Shown piece after piece: positions 1 through 9,800 of a DNA stretch of 25,540 nucleotides (position 1 is its first letter; each line of letters begins with the position of its first letter). The notes under the pieces are model-generated. The model did not search any database. It worked only from the letters and a program-made list of their open reading frames with translations, and was not told the origin of the DNA. Source of the stretch: Sphingobacteriales bacterium (GTDB lineage: Bacteria > Bacteroidota > Bacteroidia > Chitinophagales > Chitinophagaceae); NCBI GenBank assembly GCA_947463665.1, contig CANHUD010000005.1, positions 1 to 25,540 on the forward strand, in the 5' to 3' direction. A program made the translations under genes and the position numbers.

Positions 1-2079
1 CGTATTCGGCACAGAAATGAAACCGGCAAAAATACCATCGTTGGTCAGCGCAAAGCTGGATGCAACCGTTTCACCGGCATCGTTGAAGTCACCGTCGTTA
101 TTGAAGTCCATAAAAATTCTCGCAAAGCGGGTGGCATTGCTGGCATCGCAGCTATTGACTTTCACATAGAAAGGCAGGGACTGACCAATTTCTGCCTGTC
201 CCTGGCGGGTACGGAAATCTGAATAGGTTTTACAGCCTGCAGTATTCTGATTGGTTATACCACCAATAGAAACACTGTCGATCCGGCTTCCTGCATTTGA
301 ACTGGCTGCAGAAGCAGCGTACGCTTTGCCTCCAACACCGCTAGCAATAAGGGTGTAGGCCTGTGTACCCGTGCGCGTGAGGGTGCCTTTATGGGTGACC
401 TCGATGGTGTAGGTTTCTCCAATCAGGGTAGAATCCAGTTCGATCACTTCTACGTTGTCAACATCATTATCATCCCGTGTTGCCGGTAGAGTGGGGAAGC
501 CAAAATCCAGTTTCCACGGAAGAAATGTTCGGTTACCACGTTTTACCCGAACATCCAGATCGTGTACCAGTTTTTTGGTACGATCGTTCAATGGGTTGGA
601 CGTATTTACCGTTGCAGGAGGATCGGTCCAGCAGATAGAGACTTTTAAAGGACCGCGTCCGCTGGCTGTAACGGAAATGGTATGTTTTTCTGCATTGTTC
701 AGGGTGCGCTGTTGTAGCACAGCATCTCCATTCCTGTTGTCAATCACTGCTGCTGCCCCTGCGAAGTTCGCTACACCCCAGCCATGACGGTAATCCGGAC
801 CAGGTGTAGTGGCCGCTTTATTGGCGGTATGAATAACAGCACCACGTATGGTAGAAGACCAGGCAGGCGTTTCGTTTTTCTGCATGTATAGTTCCTGAAG
901 AAGTACAGAAGAGCCCGCTACAGTGGGGCCCGACATGGATGTTCCGGACAGCGTAGCATAGGCTGTATTGCTCCCTGTATAGGTGGAAGTTACATTTGTT
1001 CCGTTGGCCACGACATCCGGTTTGATCCGACCATCATCTGTGGGGCCGACGCTGCTGCTGCCGGCGAGGGTAACATCCGCTGGTTTATTGTACCCATTGG
1101 GGATAGGAAGAATGTTGCCCACCGTCAGAATATTTTTGGCATTTGAATACGTGGGCAGCAGATCAAATCCGTTCTGACTGCTGATGCCTTCAGGCCGGGT
1201 ACCCGCATCCGCCATCGAACCTTGTGCGTTGTATCTCCAGTAGTTAGCTCCTACAGCAGGGCCTGCCTCATTCCGGTTGTTACCAGCCGATTTTACGATC
1301 AGGTAATTGGGGCTAATAAAGCTGAGGGAATCCCACAGTTGTGCTTCGCTGTTGTAATATCCGAATTTGAAATCTTCTGTTGTACCGAATTGGCCGTACC
1401 ATTCCCATCGGGACTGGCCATCATTATATCTCCAGCCGGCTATCGTACCATATGAATGGTTTGATACCAGTAGATTGGGCGCCTCAGTAGCCATTTCACC
1501 CAGATGCCCGCTGAACGTGTAAGAGATCAGATTGGGTAAATTAAAAGCCATTCCCTTGGCAAAGGAAGAAATGCCTTTAGCGATCATGGTTCCGGCAACA
1601 TGGGTGGCGTGCCCGTCCGCACTGGATTGCGCATCTTTCGCAACAATTCTTCCGGTCAGCTCCTGATGGGTGGCATTCACACCACCACCATCCCAAATGG
1701 CTACTTTGTCTCTCAGTAATGTATTGGAACCGGTTAAGTTAAGGCCCAGTCCACCTCCGGTCCAAAGCTGATTGGTGCCAATGGTAGTAGCAGCAACCAG
1801 GTTTGATTCAGATTCCGTGTAGATTGGATACCCCCATTCGTCTACACCGGCGAGCAATGCCGTTTTGCCGTCCGTTCCCTTCAAGGTGTAGGGCCATTTT
1901 TTCAGAGCTGCCAGTTTAAGGGTCAGTTCCATATTGGTCTGGTCCTTTTGCTTCTGAATAGCGGCTATTTCAGCGAATTGATATTGTACAGGAGCCTGTT
2001 TTACCTGCGCCTGCAACTCGGATATGGATTGTCCTGCTATAAAAAACAGGACAAAAGAAAGTAGTTTTAGTAACTTCAT
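1..2079 (-). CDS. Secreted subtilisin-like (S8) serine protease, C-terminus outside window
   Basis: Read on the minus strand from the ATG at 2079, the frame stays open to base 1, giving 693 residues with the 3' end beyond the window. A Sec signal peptide (charged start, LLSFVLFFIAG, about residues 1-25) points to export. The S8 catalytic triad is intact by motif: Asp130 in IWDGGG, His157 in DGHATHVAG and Ser381 in GTSMSGP, with oxyanion Asn267 in SAGNN. A beta-sandwich-like region follows at about 450-600. From about 610 a GEVED-type domain begins (MDFNNDGDFNDAGE). Such domains often precede a type IX secretion sorting tail in Bacteroidota; that tail, if present, lies outside. It is probably an extracellular or cell-surface protease. 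It is transcribed divergently from the lipoprotein gene at 2148 and shows no clear link to the injection-system genes. The family call is firm; the substrate is unknown. Confidence 0.93.
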   Translation of the reverse strand, partial: MKLLKLLSFVLFFIAGQSISELQAQVKQAPVQYQFAEIAAIQKQKDQTNMELTLKLAALKKWPYTLKGTDGKTALLAGVDEWGYPIYTESESNLVAATTIGTNQLWTGGGLGLNLTGSNTLLRDKVAIWDGGGVNATHQELTGRIVAKDAQSSADGHATHVAGTMIAKGISSFAKGMAFNLPNLISYTFSGHLGEMATEAPNLLVSNHSYGTIAGWRYNDGQSRWEWYGQFGTTEDFKFGYYNSEAQLWDSLSFISPNYLIVKSAGNNRNEAGPAVGANYWRYNAQGSMADAGTRPEGISSQNGFDLLPTYSNAKNILTVGNILPIPNGYNKPADVTLAGSSSVGPTDDGRIKPDVVANGTNVTSTYTGSNTAYATLSGTSMSGPTVAGSSVLLQELYMQKNETPAWSSTIRGAVIHTANKAATTPGPDYRHGWGVANFAGAAAVIDNRNGDAVLQQRTLNNAEKHTISVTASGRGPLKVSICWTDPPATVNTSNPLNDRTKKLVHDLDVRVKRGNRTFLPWKLDFGFPTLPATRDDNDVDNVEVIELDSTLIGETYTIEVTHKGTLTRTGTQAYTLIASGVGGKAYAASAASSNAGSRIDSVSIGGITNQNTAGCKTYSDFRTRQGQAEIGQSLPFYVKVNSCDASNATRFARIFMDFNNDGDFNDAGETVASSFALTNDGIFAGFISVPNT

Positions 2080-2129
2080 GAATGGGTGATGATTAGAAGC
2101 CTGTAATATAAATTAATTGTCGCTTTTCG

Positions 2130-2147
2130 CATTCAAAACATTCAAAA
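2130..2147 (+). repeat. Perfect 9-bp tandem duplication abutting a start codon
   Basis: The sequence cattcaaaa occurs twice back to back at 2130-2138 and 2139-2147 and ends directly at the ATG of the lipoprotein gene. It lies in the 68-bp gap between two divergent genes, so it falls in the leader of one and the upstream region of the other. It could be an AT-rich translation leader or simply a slippage duplication. No function is claimed. Confidence 0.6.
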
Positions 2148-2615
2148 ATGAACAGAGTTCAATCTTTTTTTTTAAACAATCTATGGTGTTTGCCGATTGG
2201 CCTCCTGGTGCTAACTGTAAGCTGTACGTCTAAAATGGCTGTTATCAGCGGAAAGGTAGTCCGCATCAGTGGTAACCAGATGCCTTCTCCGGATCTTCCG
2301 GCAAGTGAGCCAGGAGGTTGGCAGACCAGCGTATATTTCTTTCCGCCTTTAAAGGCAAAAGATCTTCCTTCAATGGGGAAGGAGGGACTGTACCGAAAGG
2401 ATGGAATAGCTCCTGTAGCCGTGGTGCGGACAGATAAAAACGGGGTTTTTCGTGCCAGACTTAAGCCTGGAATGTACTCTGTTCTGATAGCAAGGGATTC
2501 TCTTTCTGTGTTCACCAACATTACCGATGGTGCCGGAATGCTGAATCCTGTTCAGGTGGAAAAAGGTGCCAGGCGGAAGATCCGCCTGGAAGCGTCGTGG
2601 GATGCGATCTATTAA
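2148..2615 (+). CDS. Small predicted lipoprotein, carboxypeptidase-regulatory-like fold
   Basis: A 155-residue protein with a type II signal peptide: a hydrophobic stretch ends in the lipobox-like LTVSC with the lipidated Cys near residue 26. The mature part is rich in beta strands. The order of a short opening strand (ISGKVV), a variable insert, then TDKNGVFRARLKPGMYSVLI resembles the CarboxypepD_reg-like/transthyretin-type modules that are common at Bacteroidota surfaces. No catalytic motif is visible. The ATG at 2148 is chosen because it gives a complete signal peptide. The gene lies between a divergent protease and tRNA-Leu and appears monocistronic. No terminator hairpin is seen between it and the tRNA. 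A large antisense frame over this gene is taken to be a shadow. Confidence 0.85.
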   Translation: MNRVQSFFLNNLWCLPIGLLVLTVSCTSKMAVISGKVVRISGNQMPSPDLPASEPGGWQTSVYFFPPLKAKDLPSMGKEGLYRKDGIAPVAVVRTDKNGVFRARLKPGMYSVLIARDSLSVFTNITDGAGMLNPVQVEKGARRKIRLEASWDAIY

Positions 2616-2646
2616 AATTATCCCTTTTTCTTTTCCGGCTTAATCT

Positions 2647-2654
2647 TATATTTG
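2647..2654 (+). promoter_or_regulatory. Bacteroidota-type -7 promoter box for tRNA-Leu
   Basis: TATATTTG matches the Bacteroidota -7 consensus TAnnTTTG at every fixed position and lies 11 bases upstream of the mature tRNA 5' end. That is the expected place for a primary promoter. A TTG-type -33 element is not evident at the usual distance, so only the -7 part is supported. Confidence 0.5.
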
Positions 2655-2665
2655 CAACCTCACCG

Positions 2666-2755
2666 GCCCCGGTGGTGGAACTGGTAGACACGCGGGACTT
2701 AAAATCCCGTTCGCCGAAAAAGCGAGTACGGGTTCGATTCCCGTCTGGGGCACCA
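2666..2755 (+). tRNA. tRNA-Leu (anticodon TAA)
   Basis: The acceptor arms GCCCCGG and CTGGGGC pair over seven positions with one G-T pair. The anticodon stem CGGGA/TCCCG encloses loop CTTAAAA, so the anticodon TAA lies at 2700-2702 and reads UUA (and UUG by wobble). A long variable arm (TCGC/GCGA stem) marks a class II tRNA, as expected for leucine. The T arm is ACGGG-TTCGATT-CCCGT. The discriminator base is A2752 and CCA is encoded at 2753-2755. A box at 2647 and a terminator immediately downstream make it an independent unit. Confidence 0.97.
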
Positions 2756-2784
2756 ACCTCCTGTTAAAAGCAGGAGGTTTTTTT
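2755..2784 (+). terminator. Rho-independent terminator of tRNA-Leu
   Basis: A 9-bp perfect stem (AACCTCCTG at 2755-2763 with CAGGAGGTT at 2771-2779) has a 7-base loop and runs into a T tract from 2778 to 2784. It directly follows the encoded CCA and insulates the tRNA from the gene at 2941. Confidence 0.85.
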
Positions 2785-2940
2785 ATGGAGTCTGCAAAAA
2801 AAATCGCGAAGCAGATGCATTTGTAACCCGTGGCCATCACCAGGACTTCTCAGTTGCTTTCCATATGTAAGATTTTGAAATTGCTGGAATCCTTTATAAA
2901 ATAAAATCTATCTTCATAGCCGGCTTCCTGCCAACATTTT

Positions 2941-5900
2941 ATGGGTAATGAAAGGCAAGCAGATAATCAGGTGCAGCAGTCTGCAGGAAAAGCCAGTGTT
3001 CAACAGGCAGCGCTGGAGGGATCAGCTTATTCCCTGACCGGTGGAGATGAAGTGCATTCTCAAAACGCATCTGCGAAGCAGATCAATCGGTTGAATGCCC
3101 TCACAGATTCCAGTTCTGCTGTTCAGCGGCTAGCCAGACTTTCAGATGAACAGTCTGTGCAGCGGGTACAAACACCCCAAACTTCTCCCAGTCTAAACGT
3201 ATCTCTTGAACAGGAAATGTTTCTTCTCCAGGGATATGTGACCACGTCTGCAAAAATTAAAGGATTTTTCGGATCGGAGTCTACATTCAGTAAACTTCAA
3301 AAACAGGTTAATCAATATACGGGTGCTGATGCAGCTACAAAGGAACGACTAAAGTCGGGCATCATTTCACTTGGTAACGAATGGCTTACCCGCCATGTTG
3401 ATTCAAAAGATCCTAATGACCAGCTGAAGCGACAATCCATTACCCGCATTATAGGTGCACTACAGGATACAGGGAAAACTGCTCCGGTGGAGATCGCCTC
3501 TATGTCTGATAAGGTAACGGCCGGTACACGCTTACAGGAATCCATCACTGGTAAGAAAAGTACATTTCAGGAAATTGAACCTGCTTTTCTTGCCTATCAG
3601 GAGACATTTTCTTCCAGTGTTTCATCTATGAATCAATTGCTGCTAATCCTGCAAAGAGGCCAACGGGTCAAAACACTTTGTCTGGAGTGGCAGAAACTAC
3701 ACGGCACCAGCTCTGCTCCGGCAGATGTTGAAAAAGGGGCGTCGGTTGCGCATATGCTCAGCGTATTGGACCGTATGAATGTTTCCGTTGACGTTCCGCC
3801 ATATTTTTCGGCTAATCTCAAAGGAATCCGTCTTTCCGATGCATCAGACGGTGTGATTCGGGCTTCGGAAGCTGAGCTAACGGTGGATCTGCCTGGAGGA
3901 AAGGCAACTGGTAAAGTGACAGAACCGCTGATCAGTTCCAGAGGAATCGAATTTGCAACAGCCAGACTATCCTACAGCGGTAAACTTCAGTTTGGGGAGG
4001 CGCTTTCTGTTACTGGTCCATATATTGATCTTACGCAGTTGGGAGATAGTTATTCCATAAAAGCAGGGGGGGGCCTTGCCTTGAATGCGTCCAGTCCGGA
4101 AGGTGTTACCAGCCTTACCGCATCCGGACAAGTTGAAGCCGGGTATGATTTTTCTGGTAAAAAGTTTCTCTCCCCAGTCATAGAACAGGGCAAACTTGAT
4201 ATAACACTGTTCAATGCCCTGCAGATGAAAGCTTCGGGCATACAATACAGGGATGGTCAATTTAGTGCAGATAGTGGCATACTAACTATTCAGGCTTTGG
4301 GTAAAACCATTTCGGGTAGTATGAACCATGTTCGCTATTCGGCAACCGACGGATTGAGTTTTTCAGAAGCTTCCCTGGCCTCTGAATCCTCTTATGCACC
4401 AGTGGATGGTTTTAGCATTCAGCAACCCACACTGACCCTTCAAAAAGATACAGCTGGCTGGGTGATCGGAGGGTCCGGACAACTTGGCATCGAATGGTCT
4501 GGCGGAGGGATACAACTGAAAAAATTAGAAGCCGATGTATCGCTGCAATATGATCTTAATAACCGCTCTCTGCGCTCTTTTTCGGTTACCAAAGGCGCCT
4601 TGGATCTCAGTATTTACGACCAGCTTACCGTAGAAGTTGCCGATTTTGGATTAACCGGAGGGGCTATCAGCGCTGCAACAGCCGGAGTGAAATTAACCCT
4701 GCTGGGTAAGGAGGTTACGTCATCGCTTCAAAACCTCAGTTATTCCAAAGCCGGAGGTCTTGGGTTTGATGAATTATCCATCTCCAGCCCGGAAACCTAT
4801 GAACCTATACCCGGCTTCTCCGTGAAAAATCCAACACTTACGTTGCTGCATAAAGGCGATCAGTGGGATGTAAAAGGAGATGGCAGACTTGGCCTGACCA
4901 TAGGCGGAACGACTGTTGAAATTCTCAAAGCAGAGGCTGACGCACATCTTCTGTACAATCTTACAGGAAAAACGGTGAAGAGCTTTTCCCTTACAGATGC
5001 ATCCGTAGATGTAAAACTTTTCAAGGGTATCCGGGTGAACGGCGAAAACATCTCCTATCAAAATGGGGTGCTGCATATCGGTACGGCTTCGATTGGAATA
5101 GAAGGAGCAAATCCTCTGGGGGCTGCTGTAAGTGGTACCGCGCAGGATATTCGGATTTCAAAGGAGGGTGTGGAGTGGACCGAGCTGATGGTGAACGTAG
5201 CTAAAGCTCTGGAATTTGGTCAGTTTGCCTTTACGCCTCCGCAGGGAATCATCCGCAAAGAAGCGGATTCATATGTGGTGATCATGGAAGGAGCGGAAGG
5301 AGAATTGAATGTGGCCGACTGGTTAACCGCTAATGGATCTGCCAGCCTAAAATGGGGTCCCAAAAATAATGGGGGTTTACCGGAGATAACAGCAGCTTCC
5401 CTATCGGTAGATGGGAAATCTCGCAGTTTCCCGGGTGATTTCCTGCCCATGTGGCCGTTGAATTTCGGTTTTGAAGCATCCATCATGGCCGGCCCCGTTC
5501 CACTAACCGGTGGAGTTAGTGCCGGTGTAGATGGTGGTACAAGTTTCAAGGTGAGTGGAAACCTGAATTACAAGGATGGTCAGTTCACTTTTGGCGGATC
5601 TGTTACCATGGATCCGCGTGTAGAGCTGGAGCTTCGTGTTTATGCCGGTGCAGGTATTCCGCTGCTGGTTTACATCGGCGGCTACTTAAGTGGGAAAGCG
5701 ATTGCCACAGCCGATGCGGAAGTAGGCCTGAAGGGGGCTGCTACAAAGGCATCCGGTTATGCGTTGGATCAACTGAAAGCCTATTACCAGATTGACGCGG
5801 ATTTTCTGGCAAAGGTCAGTGCAGGTGTGGACGTACGTGCGCTTTATTTCTTCCGGAAAGACCTTTTTGAAATTGAAATAAAATCATGGCAACTGGGGCA

Positions 5901-6681
5901 TGCTACCCTTGCCGGTGAACGTTCGCTGTTATCGCCCACAAAAATGCAGCCACTCTCCGCATCCGGACTGCTGGATAGCAGCAACCGGAAACTCCCGTCA
6001 CCGGATGTGAAATTCTATACCCGCAGCTATGGAAAAGCGATCCGGACATTGTATGAAGCCTTGGAAGCGGAAGGACTGGCATCGGGTAAACCGGGTATTA
6101 TCGGTCAAGTAGAGCAGGAAGGGAAAACGGAAAAAACTCCGTTGGAAGTGGGTAAGGAACAGGTTAAAGACATTGCCTACCGTGCGGTGGCAAGCTCATT
6201 CGATAAGAGGGAGATTGACCGGATGCGCAGCAGGCTGACAGAATATGAGAACCAGTTTCAAAAGATTGGGGAAGATTTCACTGCATGGTTGAGTCAGCAA
6301 CAACAAAAAATGGATGAATCTCCCGAGACTGGTGGAAGCAGATCCTGGCACGGACATCTGCAGAACAAACCCCACTATCAGAAGAAAATAGAAGCCGGTA
6401 AAAAGAAACACGAGCGGGTTACAGCAGAGAAACAACAACGAATAGAGATGCTTCGCTCCAAATTAGATGCATTCCAGGCACAAACAGCCATGACAACCTC
6501 TATCTATGCACAACTTGATGAACTACTAAATCCGGATAATGACCTTACCGTTACCCAGATTCAGGCTCAGGTAGAGGCGTATATGCGACATATCCGCATA
6601 CTAAAAGGCCAGATAGTGCCTCCACTGCCCGATGTGACTACGGAACCACCTATTGATTATGACCAGTCGGACGCTGAGTAA
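2941..6681 (+). CDS. Putative CIS cargo-like large repeat protein (1246 aa)
   Basis: There is no signal peptide or membrane segment. Residues 1-85 are polar, Gln/Ser/Ala-rich and hydrophilic. They contain a patch near 45-75 (INRLNALTDSSSAVQRLARL) that resembles the 'asparagine/serine-rich helix then QRLARL/LKxLQ' signature seen near the start of many contractile-injection-associated cargo proteins; this is judged by eye. Residues 90-290 look helical. From about 290 to 830, four tandem beta-rich repeats of about 135 residues begin at 318, 453, 588 and 726. Residues 830-990 are Gly-rich beta/amphipathic sequence, including a hydrophobic stretch (IPLLVYIGGYLSG). The end (about 1075-1215) is strongly coiled-coil and Lys/Gln-rich, with an acidic tail. 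No protease, nuclease or ADP-ribosylating motif was recognised. It is probably cytosolic until loaded and delivered, but it could also be a structural or surface protein. It precedes the STAND operon in the same direction with a 159-bp gap. Confidence 0.85.
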   Translation: MGNERQADNQVQQSAGKASVQQAALEGSAYSLTGGDEVHSQNASAKQINRLNALTDSSSAVQRLARLSDEQSVQRVQTPQTSPSLNVSLEQEMFLLQGYVTTSAKIKGFFGSESTFSKLQKQVNQYTGADAATKERLKSGIISLGNEWLTRHVDSKDPNDQLKRQSITRIIGALQDTGKTAPVEIASMSDKVTAGTRLQESITGKKSTFQEIEPAFLAYQETFSSSVSSMNQLLLILQRGQRVKTLCLEWQKLHGTSSAPADVEKGASVAHMLSVLDRMNVSVDVPPYFSANLKGIRLSDASDGVIRASEAELTVDLPGGKATGKVTEPLISSRGIEFATARLSYSGKLQFGEALSVTGPYIDLTQLGDSYSIKAGGGLALNASSPEGVTSLTASGQVEAGYDFSGKKFLSPVIEQGKLDITLFNALQMKASGIQYRDGQFSADSGILTIQALGKTISGSMNHVRYSATDGLSFSEASLASESSYAPVDGFSIQQPTLTLQKDTAGWVIGGSGQLGIEWSGGGIQLKKLEADVSLQYDLNNRSLRSFSVTKGALDLSIYDQLTVEVADFGLTGGAISAATAGVKLTLLGKEVTSSLQNLSYSKAGGLGFDELSISSPETYEPIPGFSVKNPTLTLLHKGDQWDVKGDGRLGLTIGGTTVEILKAEADAHLLYNLTGKTVKSFSLTDASVDVKLFKGIRVNGENISYQNGVLHIGTASIGIEGANPLGAAVSGTAQDIRISKEGVEWTELMVNVAKALEFGQFAFTPPQGIIRKEADSYVVIMEGAEGELNVADWLTANGSASLKWGPKNNGGLPEITAASLSVDGKSRSFPGDFLPMWPLNFGFEASIMAGPVPLTGGVSAGVDGGTSFKVSGNLNYKDGQFTFGGSVTMDPRVELELRVYAGAGIPLLVYIGGYLSGKAIATADAEVGLKGAATKASGYALDQLKAYYQIDADFLAKVSAGVDVRALYFFRKDLFEIEIKSWQLGHATLAGERSLLSPTKMQPLSASGLLDSSNRKLPSPDVKFYTRSYGKAIRTLYEALEAEGLASGKPGIIGQVEQEGKTEKTPLEVGKEQVKDIAYRAVASSFDKREIDRMRSRLTEYENQFQKIGEDFTAWLSQQQQKMDESPETGGSRSWHGHLQNKPHYQKKIEAGKKKHERVTAEKQQRIEMLRSKLDAFQAQTAMTTSIYAQLDELLNPDNDLTVTQIQAQVEAYMRHIRILKGQIVPPLPDVTTEPPIDYDQSDAE
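3892..5431 (+). repeat. Four in-frame protein-coding tandem repeats, about 405 bp each
   Basis: Within the 1246-residue protein, units start at residues 318 (PGGKATGK), 453 (LGKTISGS), 588 (LGKEVTSS) and 726 (LGAAVSGT). The spacing is therefore 135, 135 and 138 residues (405, 405 and 414 bp). Shared landmarks within a unit are a GL(S/G)F(S/D)E-like strand, a PGF/DGFS(I/V)..PTLTL strand, a GxGxLGL strand, an LEA(D)(V/A) strand, a Y(D/N)L....(L/V)(R/K)SFS strand and a closing G.(I/L)..... strand. The second and third units are the most alike; the first and fourth are diverged. A partial unit seems to precede the first (about 290-317). The end of the fourth unit is approximate. Confidence 0.75.
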
Positions 6682-6777
6682 CCCCCTGATAAAGAAATGA
6701 TTGCAGGAATATATACAAGAAATGTGGATTCCAGCCCTCGAAAATATTAGTAGGATTCATGGAAACTTATCAGAATT

Positions 6778-6785
6778 TATCTTTC
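6778..6785 (+). promoter_or_regulatory. Possible -7 promoter box of the STAND operon
   Basis: TATCTTTC matches seven of the eight positions of the Bacteroidota TAnnTTTG box (with C for the final G). It lies 56 bases before the ATG at 6841, inside the only gap larger than a few bases between 2941 and 18213. A short dyad TCAGC-T-GCTGA lies downstream at 6806-6816 and could be an operator. Both are weak by-eye matches. Confidence 0.25.
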
Positions 6786-6840
6786 TTTAACATATGTATG
6801 GTCGTTCAGCTGCTGACGATTCTACTACATATCCTGTTCA

Positions 6841-9800
6841 ATGAACGTAACAAACAAAGTGGAACTACCGGGTTTATTGCCCTTCACTACCGGGCAGCGT
6901 TCTTCGTTTTTCGGTCGTAAACGTCAGGTGGATGATTTGCTTAGCATCATGCAATCGTCCAAATGCATTGCTTTGGTAGCACAGGCGGGCACCGGTAAAA
7001 CATCTCTGGTGATGGCTGGCCTGATTCCAGCGTTGGAGCAGGGCTTCAGTGGTATTGCCGGAAAGCAGTGGGCCATTGCTTACTGCCGTACCGGTCTTAC
7101 CCCTATAGAAAACCTGGCAGCCGCCCTTTCAGCCGAACATGTTTTATCGGACAATGGAAAGAGTTCACTGGAGCAGCAGGAAGAGATAACGCGTCAGCTA
7201 CGAAGAGACCACTCCGGTTTGCTGCGCGTAGTGGGAGAATCCGGAATAGCAGGAAAAAGAAATCTTCTGATTGTACTGGATCAGTTTGAAGATGTATTTC
7301 AGTTTGCAGAGCATGGTAAATCCAGAAATGAACATTGGGATCTGGATGTAAGCCTCCTCGTTAATAACATTGCCAGAGCTGTGGCAGCTGCCTCTGCTCC
7401 GGTATATGTAATGATCATACTTAGGGCCTCTTATCTGCCTGGTATGTACCGGTTCAGAAGTTTGCAGGAATATCTAAATGCCGGACTGTACACGCTGCCG
7501 TTGCTTCGGCAGGAAGATATCCGTCTGGTTATCCGGGAAACCTTCCGGATGAATGACCTGAAGGCGGATGATGCGGTTGTTAACTTTCTGGAACAGGGAT
7601 ATGATCAGAACGCCCACCATCTTCCCTTTCTGCAATGGAGCATTCAAAAACTGGTGAAATGCAGAAAAGGAAACGGGACAACCGAACCTTTGAATCAATT
7701 GGATTCGGGAATCCGTTCAGAAACATTGGCAGAGGTTTCCGAAGATATAATAACCCAAAAGGATATTGATATACTGGGCGATATAACGCGTGGCGTTCCG
7801 GCTGAACTCGATATGTTCTATTTATCGCTCCCGGGATATGATCAGGTGCTGATGCGGGACGTGTTCCGTCTTCTGACCAAGCCGGGTGTTATCCCGGATA
7901 TCCGGCAGCCCCAGACGTTCCTTCATCTGCTGGAAGTGACGGAAGTATCCAGAGAGGATCTTAGAAAATTTCTGATAGAGCTGGAGCGGTTTATGCCGGC
8001 ACTGCTGGATTTTATCCAGCCCTTTGGAAAGGATCTGCATCCGATCAGGGAAGAGGAAATAAGAGACGATACGCTGATCAACATTGCGAATCCCTATTTG
8101 CTCCGTCATTGGGAAAGACTTCATCAATGGATAGCGGAAGAACGGGAATCACGCGATACCTACCTTACCCTTTCAGAGCGGGCCCTATTGTATGAACAGG
8201 GGAAAGCCGGATATTTAGTGCCTCCTGATCTGGAAGTAATTGACCAATGGTTCATTCGGGAACGTCCGAAAAAGGTTTGGGCAGATCAGTTTAATACGCT
8301 TTACCCACTTGCCATTCAATATCTCACGCAGAGTAAAGACGCATACCGGCTGATGCTGGATCAGAAAGAACTGGAACGAAAAAGGGAGATTCAGCGCATC
8401 AAAAAACAGCGTTTTTATGTGTTGGTATTTGCCGGCTTTATGGCCATGGTGATGCTCTATGCCTTCCAGGAAAAGCTCAAAGCAGAGAAAGCTGAGGAGG
8501 ATGCCCGGCATTCACTTGAATTGGCCAATTTTGAACAGGCCCGCGCCAAGAAAGCAGCCAAAGCTGCATCTGATTCCGCTCTTGCCGCCCGTAAACAACG
8601 ACTTATCGCGGTTGCAGAAGCCAGTAACGCCGAGATTGCCCGAATAGAGGCTGTTCGTCTTCAGGAGGAGTCAAAGCGAAAAGAGGAACAGGTAAGCATT
8701 TTGAATGGCAATCTCCAGACCCGTATAAGCGAAGTTCAGGAGCAGAGAAGAATAGCCAGGGAAAATGAGGACCGGGCAACGGAAAACAAGAAAAGGGCCG
8801 ATGCGAACGCCCGTATGGCCAATGATTCCAGAGATTACATTGCTGCAAGAAGCAGGATTGTAACCTTATTGAACCGCTTAAATGCAGAATCTTTCCTCAC
8901 CCCCGAATCCAGAAATTCGTTTACGGATACACTGATCCGACTTTATGGAGACTATGAGCAGGTGTCTATGCGTGTTCATGGCAAACTGAAACCGTTTAAT
9001 GAATTGTATCAACTTCTGTCCAGAGCCGAGTGGAAAGTGCAGGAAGGTAAAAGCTCGGTGGCTGCCAGTCGGAGAAAAGTTCATAGCCAGCGTTCCGGCC
9101 TCCGGGATATTGATGTCTATGACGGAAAAATGGCTGTGGCTGCAGGTGATGATAAAACACTTGTTTTTTTACAGGCTGATGGAGGGATCAAGACGTACCC
9201 GACTGTGCTGAATCAGCATCGAATCCGGCAGGTTCGCTTCACGGAGCCTGGCACGGTTGTCTTCTCCAACGTTAATGGAGAATTGTACGTACATCGCCAG
9301 AATGCAGTAAATCCAAAAGAGCGTGAAGTAAAGCTCGCTACTCTTGATGAAAAGATTCCGGTCTCGCTGGTTGTTCACTCCAACAAAGTATTTTCTGTTT
9401 CAAATGGATACATAACTGTTTCGGATATTAAATCAGGGAACAGTAAAAAACTTACGGCTCCCCAGGGGGTTCGACAAATGCTGGAACTTTCGGATGGCAG
9501 TATTCTTCTGACCACTACAGGTCAGCTTTTCCTCTTCAATCCGGTAACAGAATCCTCCATTCCACTCACGGTTCCTTCATCTATTAGTGTTCGACAGTTA
9601 TCGGCAGCAGCGAGCACATCCGATTACCTTTTTCTGGGGACGGTAGACGGCAAAATACTGGTCTGCTCTCCTATGTCCGGAAACAATATTAATCTGCTGC
9701 AAACGTTTTCTGCTCATAAAACCAGGCTGACAGCTATGCTGGTAGATCGGGAAGCGAAACAACTCATCACAGCAAGTATGGACAATACCGCCAGGATCTA

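Noticed and set aside
455..1455. Three plus-strand small open frames over the protease gene
   Set aside because: The minus strand holds one continuous S8 protease frame with intact triad; the plus frames are shadows.
2646..2840. A minus-strand frame across tRNA-Leu
   Set aside because: The tRNA and its terminator explain this stretch.
2941..6681. Reading the repeat protein as a secreted adhesin
   Set aside because: It has no signal peptide and no visible sorting tail, and the ends do not look like those of adhesins.
6806..6816. Short dyad TCAGC-T-GCTGA upstream of the STAND operon
   Set aside because: Five-base arms are too short to call an operator alone; mentioned only as a possibility.
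6682..6840. Possible terminator or second promoter between the cargo-like gene and the STAND operon
   Set aside because: No stable hairpin with T tract was found, so it is unclear whether the 2941 gene belongs to the same transcript.
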